Of a stretch of 64,000 nucleotides of DNA, positions 20,720 through 29,562 are shown in pieces; the stretch's first letter is position 1; each line of letters opens with the position of its first letter. The DNA is taken from contig JYJJ01000006.1 in the NCBI GenBank assembly GCA_003263775.1, positions 1 to 64,000 of the forward strand, in the 5' to 3' direction. The notes under the pieces were generated by a model. The model had not been told where the DNA came from, did not search any database, and saw only the letters and a list, made by a program, of their open reading frames with translations. The DNA comes from Vibrio maritimus (GTDB lineage: Bacteria > Pseudomonadota > Gammaproteobacteria > Enterobacterales > Vibrionaceae). Position numbers and translations under genes: made by a program.

Positions 20720-21917
20720 ATGTCCAGATTTATCGTTTGCAGTTTTTTCCTAGTCTTGCTTTATCCAACAGCTATCGATCTCTATTTGGTCGGGTTGCCA
20801 CAAATAGCTGCGGATCTTGATGCCACTGAGTCGCAACTGCATATTGCTTTCTCGGTATATTTAGGAGGAATGGCAGCCACCATGCTGTTGGCGGGAAAGC
20901 TTGCGGATTCCATTGGTAGAAAACCGGTTGCCGTCATCGGGTCAATTATTTTTGTAGCGGCCTCTTGGTTAGGTGGCGAAGCACAGCAGGTGACTCAATT
21001 TTTGGTCGCTAGGTTTACTCAAGGAGTCGGCGCAGGTGCATGTTATGTGGTCGCATTTGCAGTGTTAAGGGATACGTTGGACGACAAGCGCAGAGCAAAG
21101 GCGCTTTCAGTGATCAACGGTATTATATGTATTGTCCCTGTCATCGCTCCTGTGATTGGCCACTTGATCATGTTGAGCTCGCCTTGGAAAAACCTCTTTA
21201 GTGTCATGGCCGGTATGGGGGGATTGTATTCTTGCTATCCGTTGTGATTCTAAGGGAAACCAAACTCAATGAATTGCCTGATAACTACTCACCACTACCA
21301 CAGACCGGATTGCTTCAGGAGACGTTTTGCAATTATCATTTTATTAGCCGCGTCACGATAGCTTCCTTGAGTAGTACGGTTCTGCTAACTTATGTAAATG
21401 TCTCTCCAATACTGATTATGGGGCAATTAGGATTTGATCGTGAAGGTTACTCATCCGTTATTGCTGTCACTTCTCTCATCAGCATGATAGCTTCCTTTTT
21501 GGCACCGTTTGCTTTAAAACACGTCAAGGAAAATACCTTAATGTTGGCGACTCAGGGAATTTTTGCGCTTGTCGCTATCATGTTGAGCCTTGTGAAGGTG
21601 CTAAACCTGGGCTTTGAGTGGTCATTGCTTTGTTTTGGGTTGATATGTGTCGCTTTTGCTATGGGGTATGGTGTGACAATGAATCAAGCGCTCAGCCTTA
21701 TTCACGTCGCTCAGGCGTCGCCAGCTCCATTGTGGGAGTGAGCCAAGTCAGCATTTCTGCGTTTTACATCTGGCTGATGGGAACATGTAATATCAGCGCT
21801 CAGTATATTTTGGTCATTATTTTGACGATGAGTAGTATACTTTGCTCAATGTTAATTTCATTTGCTCCTAAACCGACACAAAGTGATACGCATGAAGAAG
21901 TCCAATACTCGTCTTGA
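20720..21917 (+). CDS. mdtL: MdtL-like MFS drug exporter (two frameshifts)
   Basis: Twelve-helix Bcr/CflA-type major facilitator, about 399 residues repaired. The start [20 protein letters not shown] and segments [32 protein letters not shown] and [19 protein letters not shown] match E. coli MdtL (YidY) as I recall it. The frame breaks at about 21225 (T missing; repaired [15 protein letters not shown]) and 21696 (C missing; repaired [18 protein letters not shown]). The last codons overlap the start of yidZ (ATG 21892), as expected for the mdtL-yidZ pair also adjacent in E. coli. Confidence 0.88.
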
Positions 21918-22853
21918 TCTGAATTTATTGACCACATTGCAACTGCTTTTACAGGAAAGAAGTGTCTCTAAGGCGGCAAAAATACTTAATGTGACTCCCT
22001 CTACCGTTAGTAAATCTCTTAACAAACTAAGGGATTGGTTTGACGATCCATTGTTTGTCAAAAGCCCTCAGGGGTTAGTTGCTACGCCTATTGTTCAAAG
22101 CATGGAACAGGATCTTAATGAGTGGTTTCAGGTCAGTGGGCAGATACTGAACAAGCGTGCTGGTGATGCACCACAAGGGCTTGAGTTTCATATTATGGCA
22201 GAGTCACCGTTGTTCTTAACGGTGCTCAATGAGCTGCTTCCCAAAATACAGAGCCGATACCTAGAAGCGAAGGTAAAAACCAGCAATTGGGATTACGATT
22301 CTTTAGAGGCAATTATTCGAGGCGATGCTGATGTTGGCCTTACTGGGCGTGAGAGCCATCCTCGCTCTAAAGAGTTACTGGATCTATTGCCATACTTCAT
22401 TGACTTTGAAGTGCTATTTTATGATTTGCCAGTGGTGTATCTGCATAAAGATCACCCGGCTTTGCAAAATGAGTGGGACTTTGACGCTTTCCTGACCTAT
22501 GCCCAGATAAATACCGTATGGGAAAAAAGTGAAACTTGGGCTTTGGATGAGATATTGAGCGAACTAGGAAAGCAAAGGAAGATCAACCTTACGATGTCGA
22601 ATTTTGAGCAATCTCTGTTCATGCAGCTCAACCTGACCACAACATGATCACCATTGCTCCACAGTACTGCCAGCGTTACACCTCAAGGGTACATCAAGAT
22701 TTGGTGTGCCTACCAATACCAGTATCAAAAACGTATCAAGAGAAGTTAGCCATTCCGTTTACCATGATTTGGCATAAACGCAATGCTCATAATACTAAGA
22801 TTTCGTGGTTACGAGAGAGCATAAAAACGATGTTTACTAGCGACCGCAAATAA
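21892..22853 (+). CDS. yidZ: YidZ-like LysR family regulator (frameshift)
   Basis: LysR regulator, about 320 residues repaired. ATG 21892 ([20 protein letters not shown]) is preferred to an upstream start in frame because it matches YidZ. The HTH is [35 protein letters not shown]; the effector domain holds [27 protein letters not shown], nearly identical to E. coli YidZ in my memory. The frame breaks at 22623 (G missing; repaired [18 protein letters not shown]). Shares the end of mdtL, suggesting co-transcription. Confidence 0.88.
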
Positions 22854-22914
22854 AACAAAGACTATTTAGAGCCAACTTTTATTTAATCCAAGCAGAAGAG
22901 ATCAAAGAACAACA

Positions 22915-23625
22915 ATGAAATTAGATGCAATACTATGGGACTACGATGGGACTCTTGTGAACTCAGTGCCTAAAAATATTGATATTACCAAGAACATTCT
23001 CTCTATTGTCGCTCCACATCTAACTGGGGACAGCTTGCCAAAATACCTACGTGATGAAGAGGCTTACCATGAAGCCAATCATGGGGCAAAAAATTGGCAG
23101 GAGTTGTATGTCGATTACTATGGGCTGACTCACGACGAAATGATCTTAGCCGGCAGTATGTGGGCAGAGCATCAGGAAAAAAACGAAACAGAAGTGACTC
23201 TGTTTAAAGGTATTAAAAATATCGTCGAAGCGTTTTCAGCGCTGCCGCATGGTATTTGCTCTCAGAACTCACAGAACAATATTCGTCGCATGCTGATTAA
23301 TAATGGTATTGATGCACAATTTAAGGCGATTGTCGGATACGACGATGTATCAAATGGCAAACAAAAGCCTCATCAATTTGGCGGTATTAAATGCATCGAG
23401 TCAATCTTGGGTCATTTGGATAACCCATTTGTTATGTATATTGGTGACCATGAGGCGGATACAAAGTTCGCTCGCAACATACAAGAAGCTATTGGTGATG
23501 GCGCTAGGGTTATTTCTGTGGCAGCGGCATATAGCCGTAGTGAACCAAAACTATGGGATACCAAGCCTGACCATGTTGCTTACTCAGTAGAAGATTTGCA
23601 GGGTATCATTAGCCAATACACATAG
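22915..23625 (+). CDS. HAD family hydrolase
   Basis: 236-residue haloacid-dehalogenase-superfamily phosphatase. Motif I DYDGTLVNS (nucleophile Asp near residue 9), motif II in ICSQNSQNN, motif III lysine in GKQKPHQFG, motif IV YIGDHEADTKFA. The cap between motifs I and II is helical, as in phosphoglycolate-phosphatase-like enzymes. Substrate unknown. It follows yidZ by 61 bases with its own weak ribosome site. Confidence 0.85.
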   Translation: MKLDAILWDYDGTLVNSVPKNIDITKNILSIVAPHLTGDSLPKYLRDEEAYHEANHGAKNWQELYVDYYGLTHDEMILAGSMWAEHQEKNETEVTLFKGIKNIVEAFSALPHGICSQNSQNNIRRMLINNGIDAQFKAIVGYDDVSNGKQKPHQFGGIKCIESILGHLDNPFVMYIGDHEADTKFARNIQEAIGDGARVISVAAAYSRSEPKLWDTKPDHVAYSVEDLQGIISQYT

Positions 23626-23701
23626 TTTAATCAATGAAGATTATGGTTGCTCAGCAGTATGTAGAGCAGCTGCAATAGAAATTGGACTTTAATTTTTAAA
23701 G

Positions 23702-23723
23702 CGAGCTTAATGCTCGTTTTTTT
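23702..23723 (+). terminator. Terminator after the HAD gene
   Basis: Stem cgagc / gctcg with a 5-base loop and seven T. Confidence 0.75.
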
Positions 23724-23890
23724 GATCTTATGCTCCCAAAGTACCCACCTCGCACATTCTGTGATCGCCCTCATAGGATTCTAAAAACCATACCAAAAAT
23801 GTGTGATTAGTTTAAAAAATCGCCACCAATCTTATCTTTCACTTTTGAAAACGTGAAAAGGATCCCAACACGTTGAGTAAAATAAAATTA

Positions 23891-23921
23891 GAGTAATTAC
23901 TCAAACATAGAGTAATTACTC
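23891..23921. promoter_or_regulatory. Tandem palindromic operator, two gagtaattactc copies
   Basis: The perfect 12-bp palindrome gagtaattactc occurs at 23891-23902 and again at 23910-23921, with centres 19 bases apart, about two helical turns. Both are flanked by A on the left. This is the layout expected for a dimeric repressor or activator binding cooperatively on one DNA face. The cognate regulator is not recognisable. Confidence 0.75.
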
Positions 23922-24008
23922 TATCATAAGGTCATGAAAAATAAAAAGAACAGAGTGTGTGTATTAACTGAATTTTGATTAAAACCAATAATTTAACGTG
24001 GAGGTATT

Positions 24009-24911
24009 ATGGACATACCAACCTGGCAATACGTGGTATCTATGTCTTCTTACATAGTGTTTTTGTTACTACTCATCGAGGGCATGCGCCGGACTCCCCG
24101 GTTGACGGCCTTTATTTGGATCGCAACTTTATTTACCGCGCCGTTGTGGGCTGATCAGTTGGATGGCTGGTTCCGCTGGGCGAAAACTGTGAGCGTACTT
24201 ATTCCGACAGCTTTGGTGGTCGGTCTTGCTCGACTTGCTTGGTACTACAGAGAAAACCCGAACGCGATATTGCGTTTCTTCCGCGGCGACTGGGTATTGA
24301 AAGTGCTGTACGGCGTGTTATTTCTCAACATTGCCGAAGCGACAATGAAAGATCTGGTCACGGGCAACTATTTCAACTTCATTTGTGGCGTGATTTTATG
24401 TATCACCATTCCATTCCCGCGCTACAAGAACGGCGTGCGTCAGTACTGGCTTATCTCTAAAGACAAGCCGAATGACTTGCTGTTCTATTCCACGGCGGCT
24501 TGGAACTTCCTATACACCACGTGGAACCTAGCTTTTGTGTATGGCGAGAACACCGGCTTCTTCGCGAGTTCATTCTGTATTTTGATAGCAGCCGAGCTTT
24601 ATCCGGTCATCAAAAAACGTCCAGAGCTCTACATCATTGCACGTGTTTACACGCTGGCGTTCCACATTTTCGTCCGTGCTATCCACGATGTGTTTACCCC
24701 GGTCATGGACTCCAGTGCATGGCGTAATGAGAGCGTGCTTTACTGGTGGGGCGCTATCAACCTTGCGATGCACATTCCATTTGTCATCTGGTACTTCAAA
24801 AAGCAGCGCGAGCAGAAGGAACCACCGTATGGCGACAACCAGCCGCCACTGAAAACGGACTGCGTCAATGAGTACGACGAAGCTCCCGACAAAGTGGCGC
24901 TAGCCAAATAG
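24009..24911 (+). CDS. Multi-spanning membrane protein of unknown function (paralogue of 25035 gene)
   Basis: 300 residues, about seven or eight hydrophobic helices and a charged, soluble C-terminal tail (KKQREQKEPPYGDNQPPLKT). ATG 24009 follows cgtGGAGGta. I do not recognise a characterised family. It resembles the membrane part of the next gene: WFRWAKTVSVLIPT vs WFKWVKLYSVVGAA; LFLNIAEATMKDLVTGNYFN vs LALNISEAVLQDFTMGNIAN; AAWNFLYTTWNLAFVYG vs TFWIIAYDIWNIVFVY. The spaced Asn/Glu and Trp-Asn pairs inside helices are shared and may be functional. First gene of a cassette running to 28629. Confidence 0.8.
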   Translation: MDIPTWQYVVSMSSYIVFLLLLIEGMRRTPRLTAFIWIATLFTAPLWADQLDGWFRWAKTVSVLIPTALVVGLARLAWYYRENPNAILRFFRGDWVLKVLYGVLFLNIAEATMKDLVTGNYFNFICGVILCITIPFPRYKNGVRQYWLISKDKPNDLLFYSTAAWNFLYTTWNLAFVYGENTGFFASSFCILIAAELYPVIKKRPELYIIARVYTLAFHIFVRAIHDVFTPVMDSSAWRNESVLYWWGAINLAMHIPFVIWYFKKQREQKEPPYGDNQPPLKTDCVNEYDEAPDKVALAK

Positions 24912-24972
24912 TTAGAAGCAGATTGCTTATAGGTTAATAGCCTAGAGGCAAACAGATTGAAGGCTCTCCCCC

Positions 24973-25007
24973 GGTGGCCTAGTTGATGACGACGTCATTA
25001 GGCCACC
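24973..25007 (+). other. Intercistronic RNA hairpin
   Basis: ggtggccta (24973-24981) pairs with taggccacc (24999-25007), with a further partial stem inside (gatg / cgtc region). No T run follows, so it is not a normal terminator; it stands 27 bases before the next ATG and could be an mRNA stability or processing element. Confidence 0.6.
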
Positions 25008-25034
25008 ACTTCAAAACCTGACACAGGTGATGGT

Positions 25035-26201
25035 ATGAAAAGATTAACAACACAGATTTTGGCGTTGTTGGTAACACTGTGCGCGGCGTTTATGTCTCCG
25101 CTTGCAGCGGCCGATCAAGGCTATAACGAACAACAGCTTATTGGTGAAACTTGGCAAGGGACGTTTGATGGCGACCCTGGCGAGGGCAGTCTGTTTTATC
25201 GCCTTGAGTTCCTTGCGGACGGTAAAGTCAAAGTGCTTAGACAGTCTGGTGGTTTTAACAAGACTGAAGTTCAAAACTGGCACATTGAAGAGGGTCAAGT
25301 TGTGATCCGCAGCAATGCTGGCGATGAGATCACCGACTTTGATAACGCGACGTTTGCGTATACCGATCGCGATCAGATGCGCTTTACCAAGGATGGCAGT
25401 CATTGCAACTTCCATAAACTGTATCAAACCCGTGCTTATCTGCATGTGTTGTTTGTACTGGTCGGCTTGATTGCACTCAATGAGCTTTGCCGTCATGTGA
25501 AATGGGCAAACTACCTACTTTGGTTCGTACTGCCGATTGCACTCATTCCACTGTTCAGTAGCTACGGCGTTACCTACTGGTTTAAGTGGGTCAAGCTTTA
25601 CTCGGTAGTCGGTGCCGCTGCGCTGTTTACCCTTATCCGATTTACCCCTATTGGCGATAAAAAGTGGGCACGTTTTGGCGCTGCTGCGTTCTTGGCACTG
25701 AATATTTCAGAAGCGGTGCTGCAAGATTTCACCATGGGCAACATCGCCAACATTCTCAATGCGACCGGTGGTTTGCTCTCCATTATCACTTTGGCGGGCT
25801 GGGCACAGATCCAAGCAGACAAATCGAAACAAAGAGACATGGTGTGGCCTGCAATGACCACGTTCTGGATCATCGCTTACGACATCTGGAACATCGTCTT
25901 TGTTTACCTCAATTTCCCTGGCAGTGCCACAGCGCAGGCCATGGTTCTGGTGGCGGCGACCTTGCCATCACTGTTTATCAAGAAAGGTACTTGGCTGCAG
26001 GCACGCGCCTTCACGCTGGCGGGTTCCTTTATGTATTACTTCAGTTGTCCATTTATGTACGAAAGCAACGTGGTGGTGCTGCCGCGCAACGATGAGCTCA
26101 TGTTATTAGCGGGATTGGCGAGCTTTGTGGCAAACGGCATCTATGCCTGGTTGTTCTTTAGAAAAACGCGCGAACAGCGCATGGCGTCAGTTCTCTCTTA
26201 A
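25035..26201 (+). CDS. Secreted lipocalin-like domain fused to a multi-spanning membrane domain
   Basis: 388 residues. A signal peptide (residues 1-26, ending ..SPLAAADQG) is followed by about 95 soluble residues with a lipocalin-like beta pattern (IGETWQGTFDGDPGEGSLFY..RLEFLADGKVKVL..WHIEEGQVVIRS). From about residue 130 there are seven or so membrane helices paralogous to the upstream protein. So a periplasmic binding-type head appears joined to the same membrane module. Function unknown; the head suggests sensing or handling of a hydrophobic ligand, which is inference. Confidence 0.78.
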   Translation: MKRLTTQILALLVTLCAAFMSPLAAADQGYNEQQLIGETWQGTFDGDPGEGSLFYRLEFLADGKVKVLRQSGGFNKTEVQNWHIEEGQVVIRSNAGDEITDFDNATFAYTDRDQMRFTKDGSHCNFHKLYQTRAYLHVLFVLVGLIALNELCRHVKWANYLLWFVLPIALIPLFSSYGVTYWFKWVKLYSVVGAAALFTLIRFTPIGDKKWARFGAAAFLALNISEAVLQDFTMGNIANILNATGGLLSIITLAGWAQIQADKSKQRDMVWPAMTTFWIIAYDIWNIVFVYLNFPGSATAQAMVLVAATLPSLFIKKGTWLQARAFTLAGSFMYYFSCPFMYESNVVVLPRNDELMLLAGLASFVANGIYAWLFFRKTREQRMASVLS

Positions 26202-26260
26202 TACTAATAAATTTGTAATAAAAACAGTTATATGACTCATTATTGTAGTGGAGCCAAATT

Positions 26261-27121
26261 ATGAAATCTTACCTAATTCCAATGACCTCAATCGCCCTTG
26301 TTTGTTCTGGTGCAGCCCTTGCTAACGAGGAGGCTGAACAACAAATTGACATGTCGAGCCCAACCGAAGCCTATACCGCATTAGGAGTAGGCTACGGTAA
26401 CGAAGGGATGAACCTAAAAGCGATGTACATGCTGTCGGAGCCTGACTCAGACCGTAAATCCGGTTTCATCCTGGAGTTCAACGATGTGTTTGATGAAAAG
26501 GGCGGCGATCCAAAATTCTCTGGCACTAAAGCGATCGGTGGGATGGTCGTGCCTCAAATGAACGATAAGACCACCAACCGCAACTACCGTTTCCGCTATG
26601 GCTCGGTGAATACCACCAACGGCCTTGGACACATGGTGGATGCGGTGGTTAAAGATCATCCTTTCTACGGTCAAACTGCGGTAGTTCAAGCGGGCGCAGT
26701 AGCGACGCTACCGATTGGTGATAATGCGTTTATCTGGCCAGTATTGATGGCGGGTGGCGTCATCATGGAGGACAACACCAGTAAACTCGCAAGCTATGAT
26801 CCCGCCATGGCCGCCGCCAACAATCTAAGCAGCAGTGGTATTGATTGGGCGTCGACTATCTATTCGGTTAAGGTCTATGGCCGTTACAAGTTCAATGACT
26901 CTTGGTGGGTGTTGGGTGCTTGGACTTACACCGATGAATTTGGCGGTAAGAGCTGGGATAAACCGGTTTCTGAGGGCGGCTTAGAGCTGAGTCCTCAGCA
27001 AATCGAATTGACGCTCGGTTACCAGATCACCAACCGTCAAAACCTGCGTCTTAACTACCATAACTTCTCTGACAGCGATGCTCCGGACAAAGTATGGCTT
27101 GAATACAACTACGCCTTCTAA
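26261..27121 (+). CDS. Outer-membrane beta-barrel protein, unknown family
   Basis: 286 residues with a signal peptide (cleavage near ALA-NEE, residue 22). The rest is alternating amphipathic strands with aromatic girdle residues and ends in ..KVWLEYNYAF, the terminal Phe expected by the Bam machinery. It resembles small porin-like channels in shape but I cannot name the family. ATG 26261 follows tGGAGcc. Sits between the membrane paralogues and the chalcone-isomerase-like gene, 59 bases from each, so probably co-transcribed. Confidence 0.75.
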   Translation: MKSYLIPMTSIALVCSGAALANEEAEQQIDMSSPTEAYTALGVGYGNEGMNLKAMYMLSEPDSDRKSGFILEFNDVFDEKGGDPKFSGTKAIGGMVVPQMNDKTTNRNYRFRYGSVNTTNGLGHMVDAVVKDHPFYGQTAVVQAGAVATLPIGDNAFIWPVLMAGGVIMEDNTSKLASYDPAMAAANNLSSSGIDWASTIYSVKVYGRYKFNDSWWVLGAWTYTDEFGGKSWDKPVSEGGLELSPQQIELTLGYQITNRQNLRLNYHNFSDSDAPDKVWLEYNYAF

Positions 27122-27145
27122 CGTTTGAGTACTCACTAACAATAC

Positions 27146-27169
27146 ATGACCCCTAGTTCTAGGGGTCAT
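27146..27169 (+). other. Intercistronic palindrome before the chalcone-isomerase-like gene
   Basis: ATGACCCCTAG (27146-27156) tt CTAGGGGTCAT (27159-27169): an 11-bp perfect inverted repeat that ends 2 bases before the aaGGAG ribosome site. The motif tgacccctatctt recurs before the next gene (about 27770). Confidence 0.7.
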
Positions 27170-27180
27170 AAGGAGAAACC

Positions 27181-27741
27181 ATGAAATTACCGTTACTAAT
27201 GACGTTACTCGCCGCAGTCTCTGTGACCGCGCAAGCAAAAACGATCAGTGGGATCGACGTGCCTGATACTTTGTCTACGCAGCAGCAAGAACTCACCTTG
27301 AATGGTGCCGGTGTGCGTAGCAAGTTCTTTATGGACTTGTATGTTGGCTCACTGTTTACCGCTTTACCTGCGACTGAGGCCGCGCCATTGATTGGTGGTG
27401 AACAGGCATCCGCTATTCGTCTTAACATTACTTCTAGCATGATCACCAAAGAAAAACTGGCCGATGCGCTCAACGAAGGTTTTGATAATGCGACGGGCGG
27501 CAACACGGCGCCAATTGATGCCAGTATTGCTAAGTTTGTTGAGTTGACCTTTGCTGATGAGGTGACGGAGGGCGATCAGTTCACTTTGATGAGCGTTCCG
27601 GGTCAAGGAATCTATAGCTACAAAAATGGTGAGCTGCGCGTATTGGTTGAAGACGACGCGTTTCGCCAAGCGCTGCTCGCGGTTTGGCTAGGTGATAAAC
27701 CGACGGATAAGTCGCTGAAGAAAGCCATGCTGTCTCATTAA
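27181..27741 (+). CDS. Secreted chalcone-isomerase-like protein
   Basis: 186 residues: signal peptide 1-19 (..VTAQA-KTIS) and a chalcone-isomerase-like fold (ISGIDVPDTL..LTLNGAGVRSKFFMDLYVGSLFT, later MSVPGQGIYSYKNGEL, LLAVWLGDKPTDKSLKKAML). Bacterial members are periplasmic and mostly uncharacterised; plant relatives of this fold bind fatty acids or isomerise chalcones. The catalytic set of true chalcone isomerases cannot be confirmed, so binding is as likely as catalysis. Confidence 0.85.
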   Translation: MKLPLLMTLLAAVSVTAQAKTISGIDVPDTLSTQQQELTLNGAGVRSKFFMDLYVGSLFTALPATEAAPLIGGEQASAIRLNITSSMITKEKLADALNEGFDNATGGNTAPIDASIAKFVELTFADEVTEGDQFTLMSVPGQGIYSYKNGELRVLVEDDAFRQALLAVWLGDKPTDKSLKKAMLSH

Positions 27742-27798
27742 GTCGCTGTATTTTAGATATAATCAATAACTGACCCCTATCTTGGGTGGGAGGTAACA

Positions 27799-28629
27799 AT
27801 GGAACAACGACAGGTTATTGAAGACATTGATGTTCATATTGAAGGCGATGGCGAGCACACAATAGTGATGATTCATGGCTGGCCGGATACCTATCGCTTG
27901 TGGGATAACCAAGTGGCGCAGCTTAAATCACGCTATCGCTGTGTTAGATTTTCGCTGCCGGGTTATGAGCTTGGACAGCCACGTCAGTATCATGACTTAA
28001 ACTCTATGTTGACGCTGTTCGATACCATCATAGAGTCCATTTCAGAAGGCAAGCCGGTGACCTTGCTGCTTCATGACTGGGGCTGCGTGTTTGGCTACCA
28101 ATATGCGATGCGCCACCCTGAAAAGGTGAATCGTATTGTTGGTGTCGATATCGGTGATGCAAGCTCAAAAGACTTAGTGCTTTCGGCGAAAGCCAAAGCA
28201 ATATTATTGGGCTACCAGCTCTGGTTAATGCTGGCATGGAACTTAGGCGGAAAAGTCGGTGATTGGATGACGCGAAAAATGGCGACAATCTTCGGCGCGC
28301 CGGGCGACACCTCTCGCATCCATTCTGGCATGAATTATCCCTATCATTGGCGCTGGAGTAGCGTGTTCATGAAGCGTGAACTGGGAACCAAGCCGCTTGA
28401 TATTCAGGTACCTTTCTTGTTTATCTACGGGAAAGACAAAGTAGGTATGTTTCATTCAAGTCCATGGCAGAGAAAAATGGCCGACATTGAAGGCAACAAA
28501 GTGGTGGGACTGTCCACCCATCACTGGGTGATGGCAGAGCAGCCGGAGGCGTTTAACCGCATTGTCGAGCAATGGCTTGTCGAGTCGGATGCTTTATTGG
28601 CGCCATTAGATTTGCAGAATACGGCCTAG
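27799..28629 (+). CDS. Alpha/beta hydrolase with Asp nucleophile (epoxide hydrolase / haloalkane dehalogenase-like)
   Basis: 276 residues, no signal peptide. The oxyanion motif HGWPDTYRLWD (residues 26-36) and the nucleophile elbow LLLHDWGCVFG place an aspartate (about residue 93) where esterases carry serine; this H-D-W-G elbow is typical of epoxide hydrolases and haloalkane dehalogenases. The catalytic His is in LSTHHWVMAEQPEAF. Last gene of the cassette, preceded by gGGAGGt; a strong terminator follows. Confidence 0.85.
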   Translation: MEQRQVIEDIDVHIEGDGEHTIVMIHGWPDTYRLWDNQVAQLKSRYRCVRFSLPGYELGQPRQYHDLNSMLTLFDTIIESISEGKPVTLLLHDWGCVFGYQYAMRHPEKVNRIVGVDIGDASSKDLVLSAKAKAILLGYQLWLMLAWNLGGKVGDWMTRKMATIFGAPGDTSRIHSGMNYPYHWRWSSVFMKRELGTKPLDIQVPFLFIYGKDKVGMFHSSPWQRKMADIEGNKVVGLSTHHWVMAEQPEAFNRIVEQWLVESDALLAPLDLQNTA

Positions 28630-28676
28630 AGAATGAAGTTAGTATTTGGTTTAAATGAGTAAATCCCCCTGTCTTT

Positions 28677-28711
28677 AACGCCGCTGCTCCTGAGCTTCGC
28701 GGCGTTTTTTT
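28677..28711 (+). terminator. Terminator closing the five-gene cassette
   Basis: Stem aacgccgc (28677-28684) / gcggcgtt (28699-28706) followed by an unbroken T run to 28711. Confidence 0.9.
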
Positions 28712-28768
28712 CATTTGAGTCTTATCTAAATCTGTCGGCATTACCAGTGGAGATACGGAGATTCTTGT

Positions 28769-29434
28769 CTAAAAACCAGTCGAGTACTTAGCCTCAATCT
28801 CGGCAATTTTCTTTTCTATATCTTTAAGTTGCTGTTTGAGCCGAATAAGCTCGGCCTTGTCATTTGGAGTGACGGCGAGCTTGATCGTTCCAACCCCACA
28901 GGCGTCTCTGGTGGCTTGGCTAAATCGGGTAAACCCAGTGAGCGATACCGAGTATTCAATAAACTGACTTTGGTCTTTGTTGGCGGCTCGGATATCCACC
29001 GTGCGGCCTTCCTTACTTTGTAATATCAGTTGATTGATTAGCGCCAAGTTTTGCTTGTCGGCTCTCACAAATCCAGACTCTTTGCTGTTTGAGAACAGTT
29101 GCCCTTCAAAAGCTAGCGGTTTGTTATTGTCGACTTTAAATACCAAATCCACTTTGGCGTTTTCTTCATCCAAGTCTTGAGCAAGGCCGAAGGTGATGAG
29201 CAACTTCGATCGATCATCGCAGCGAATACCGTAAGTGGTAAATTTATCTTCAACCAGATCACCAAACCCCCACACCCTGTGGGTTTCTATGCGGTCAAAC
29301 TTATCAATATTGTGCTCGTTGAACCAGCTTGCGCTAGCTGCGACAGAGGTAGAAGCAACAATGATGAACAGTAGTTGATACAGGGTCAGTTGGTACATTT
29401 TTACTTGATGCATAGACACTTTATACATGGCCAC
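28769..29434 (-). CDS. Periplasmic protein of unknown function with C-terminal coiled coil
   Basis: Up to 221 residues. The N-terminus has several closely spaced Met (MAMYKVSMHQVKMYQLTLYQ), so the exact start is uncertain; a signal peptide ends near VAASASWF. The middle is beta-rich with two cysteines (GIRCDDRSKLLITFG and RDACGVGTIKLAV) that could pair. The C-terminus KAELIRLKQQLKDIEKKIAEIEAKY is a clear heptad coiled coil. No family is recognised with confidence. Divergent from the gene at 29563. Confidence 0.7.
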   Translation of the reverse strand: MAMYKVSMHQVKMYQLTLYQLLFIIVASTSVAASASWFNEHNIDKFDRIETHRVWGFGDLVEDKFTTYGIRCDDRSKLLITFGLAQDLDEENAKVDLVFKVDNNKPLAFEGQLFSNSKESGFVRADKQNLALINQLILQSKEGRTVDIRAANKDQSQFIEYSVSLTGFTRFSQATRDACGVGTIKLAVTPNDKAELIRLKQQLKDIEKKIAEIEAKYSTGF

Positions 29435-29562
29435 TCAGCTGGTTTCACTCGGGTAAATCTCAGTACCGCTACTATAAGGTTAGGTACCTGATTGATTTTA
29501 TGCCAGTTGTGTGACGAATCACGATTGTTGCCTACACTGAATAAAAACAGAGGGAGATAAGG

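Larger units (their letters stand above)
23626..24008 (+). promoter_or_regulatory. Promoter region of the five-gene membrane cassette
   Basis: 383 bases without a gene. Contains the HAD terminator and, 88-118 bases before the next ATG, two copies of a 12-bp palindrome (listed separately). The rest is AT-rich, with no further ORF. Confidence 0.6.
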
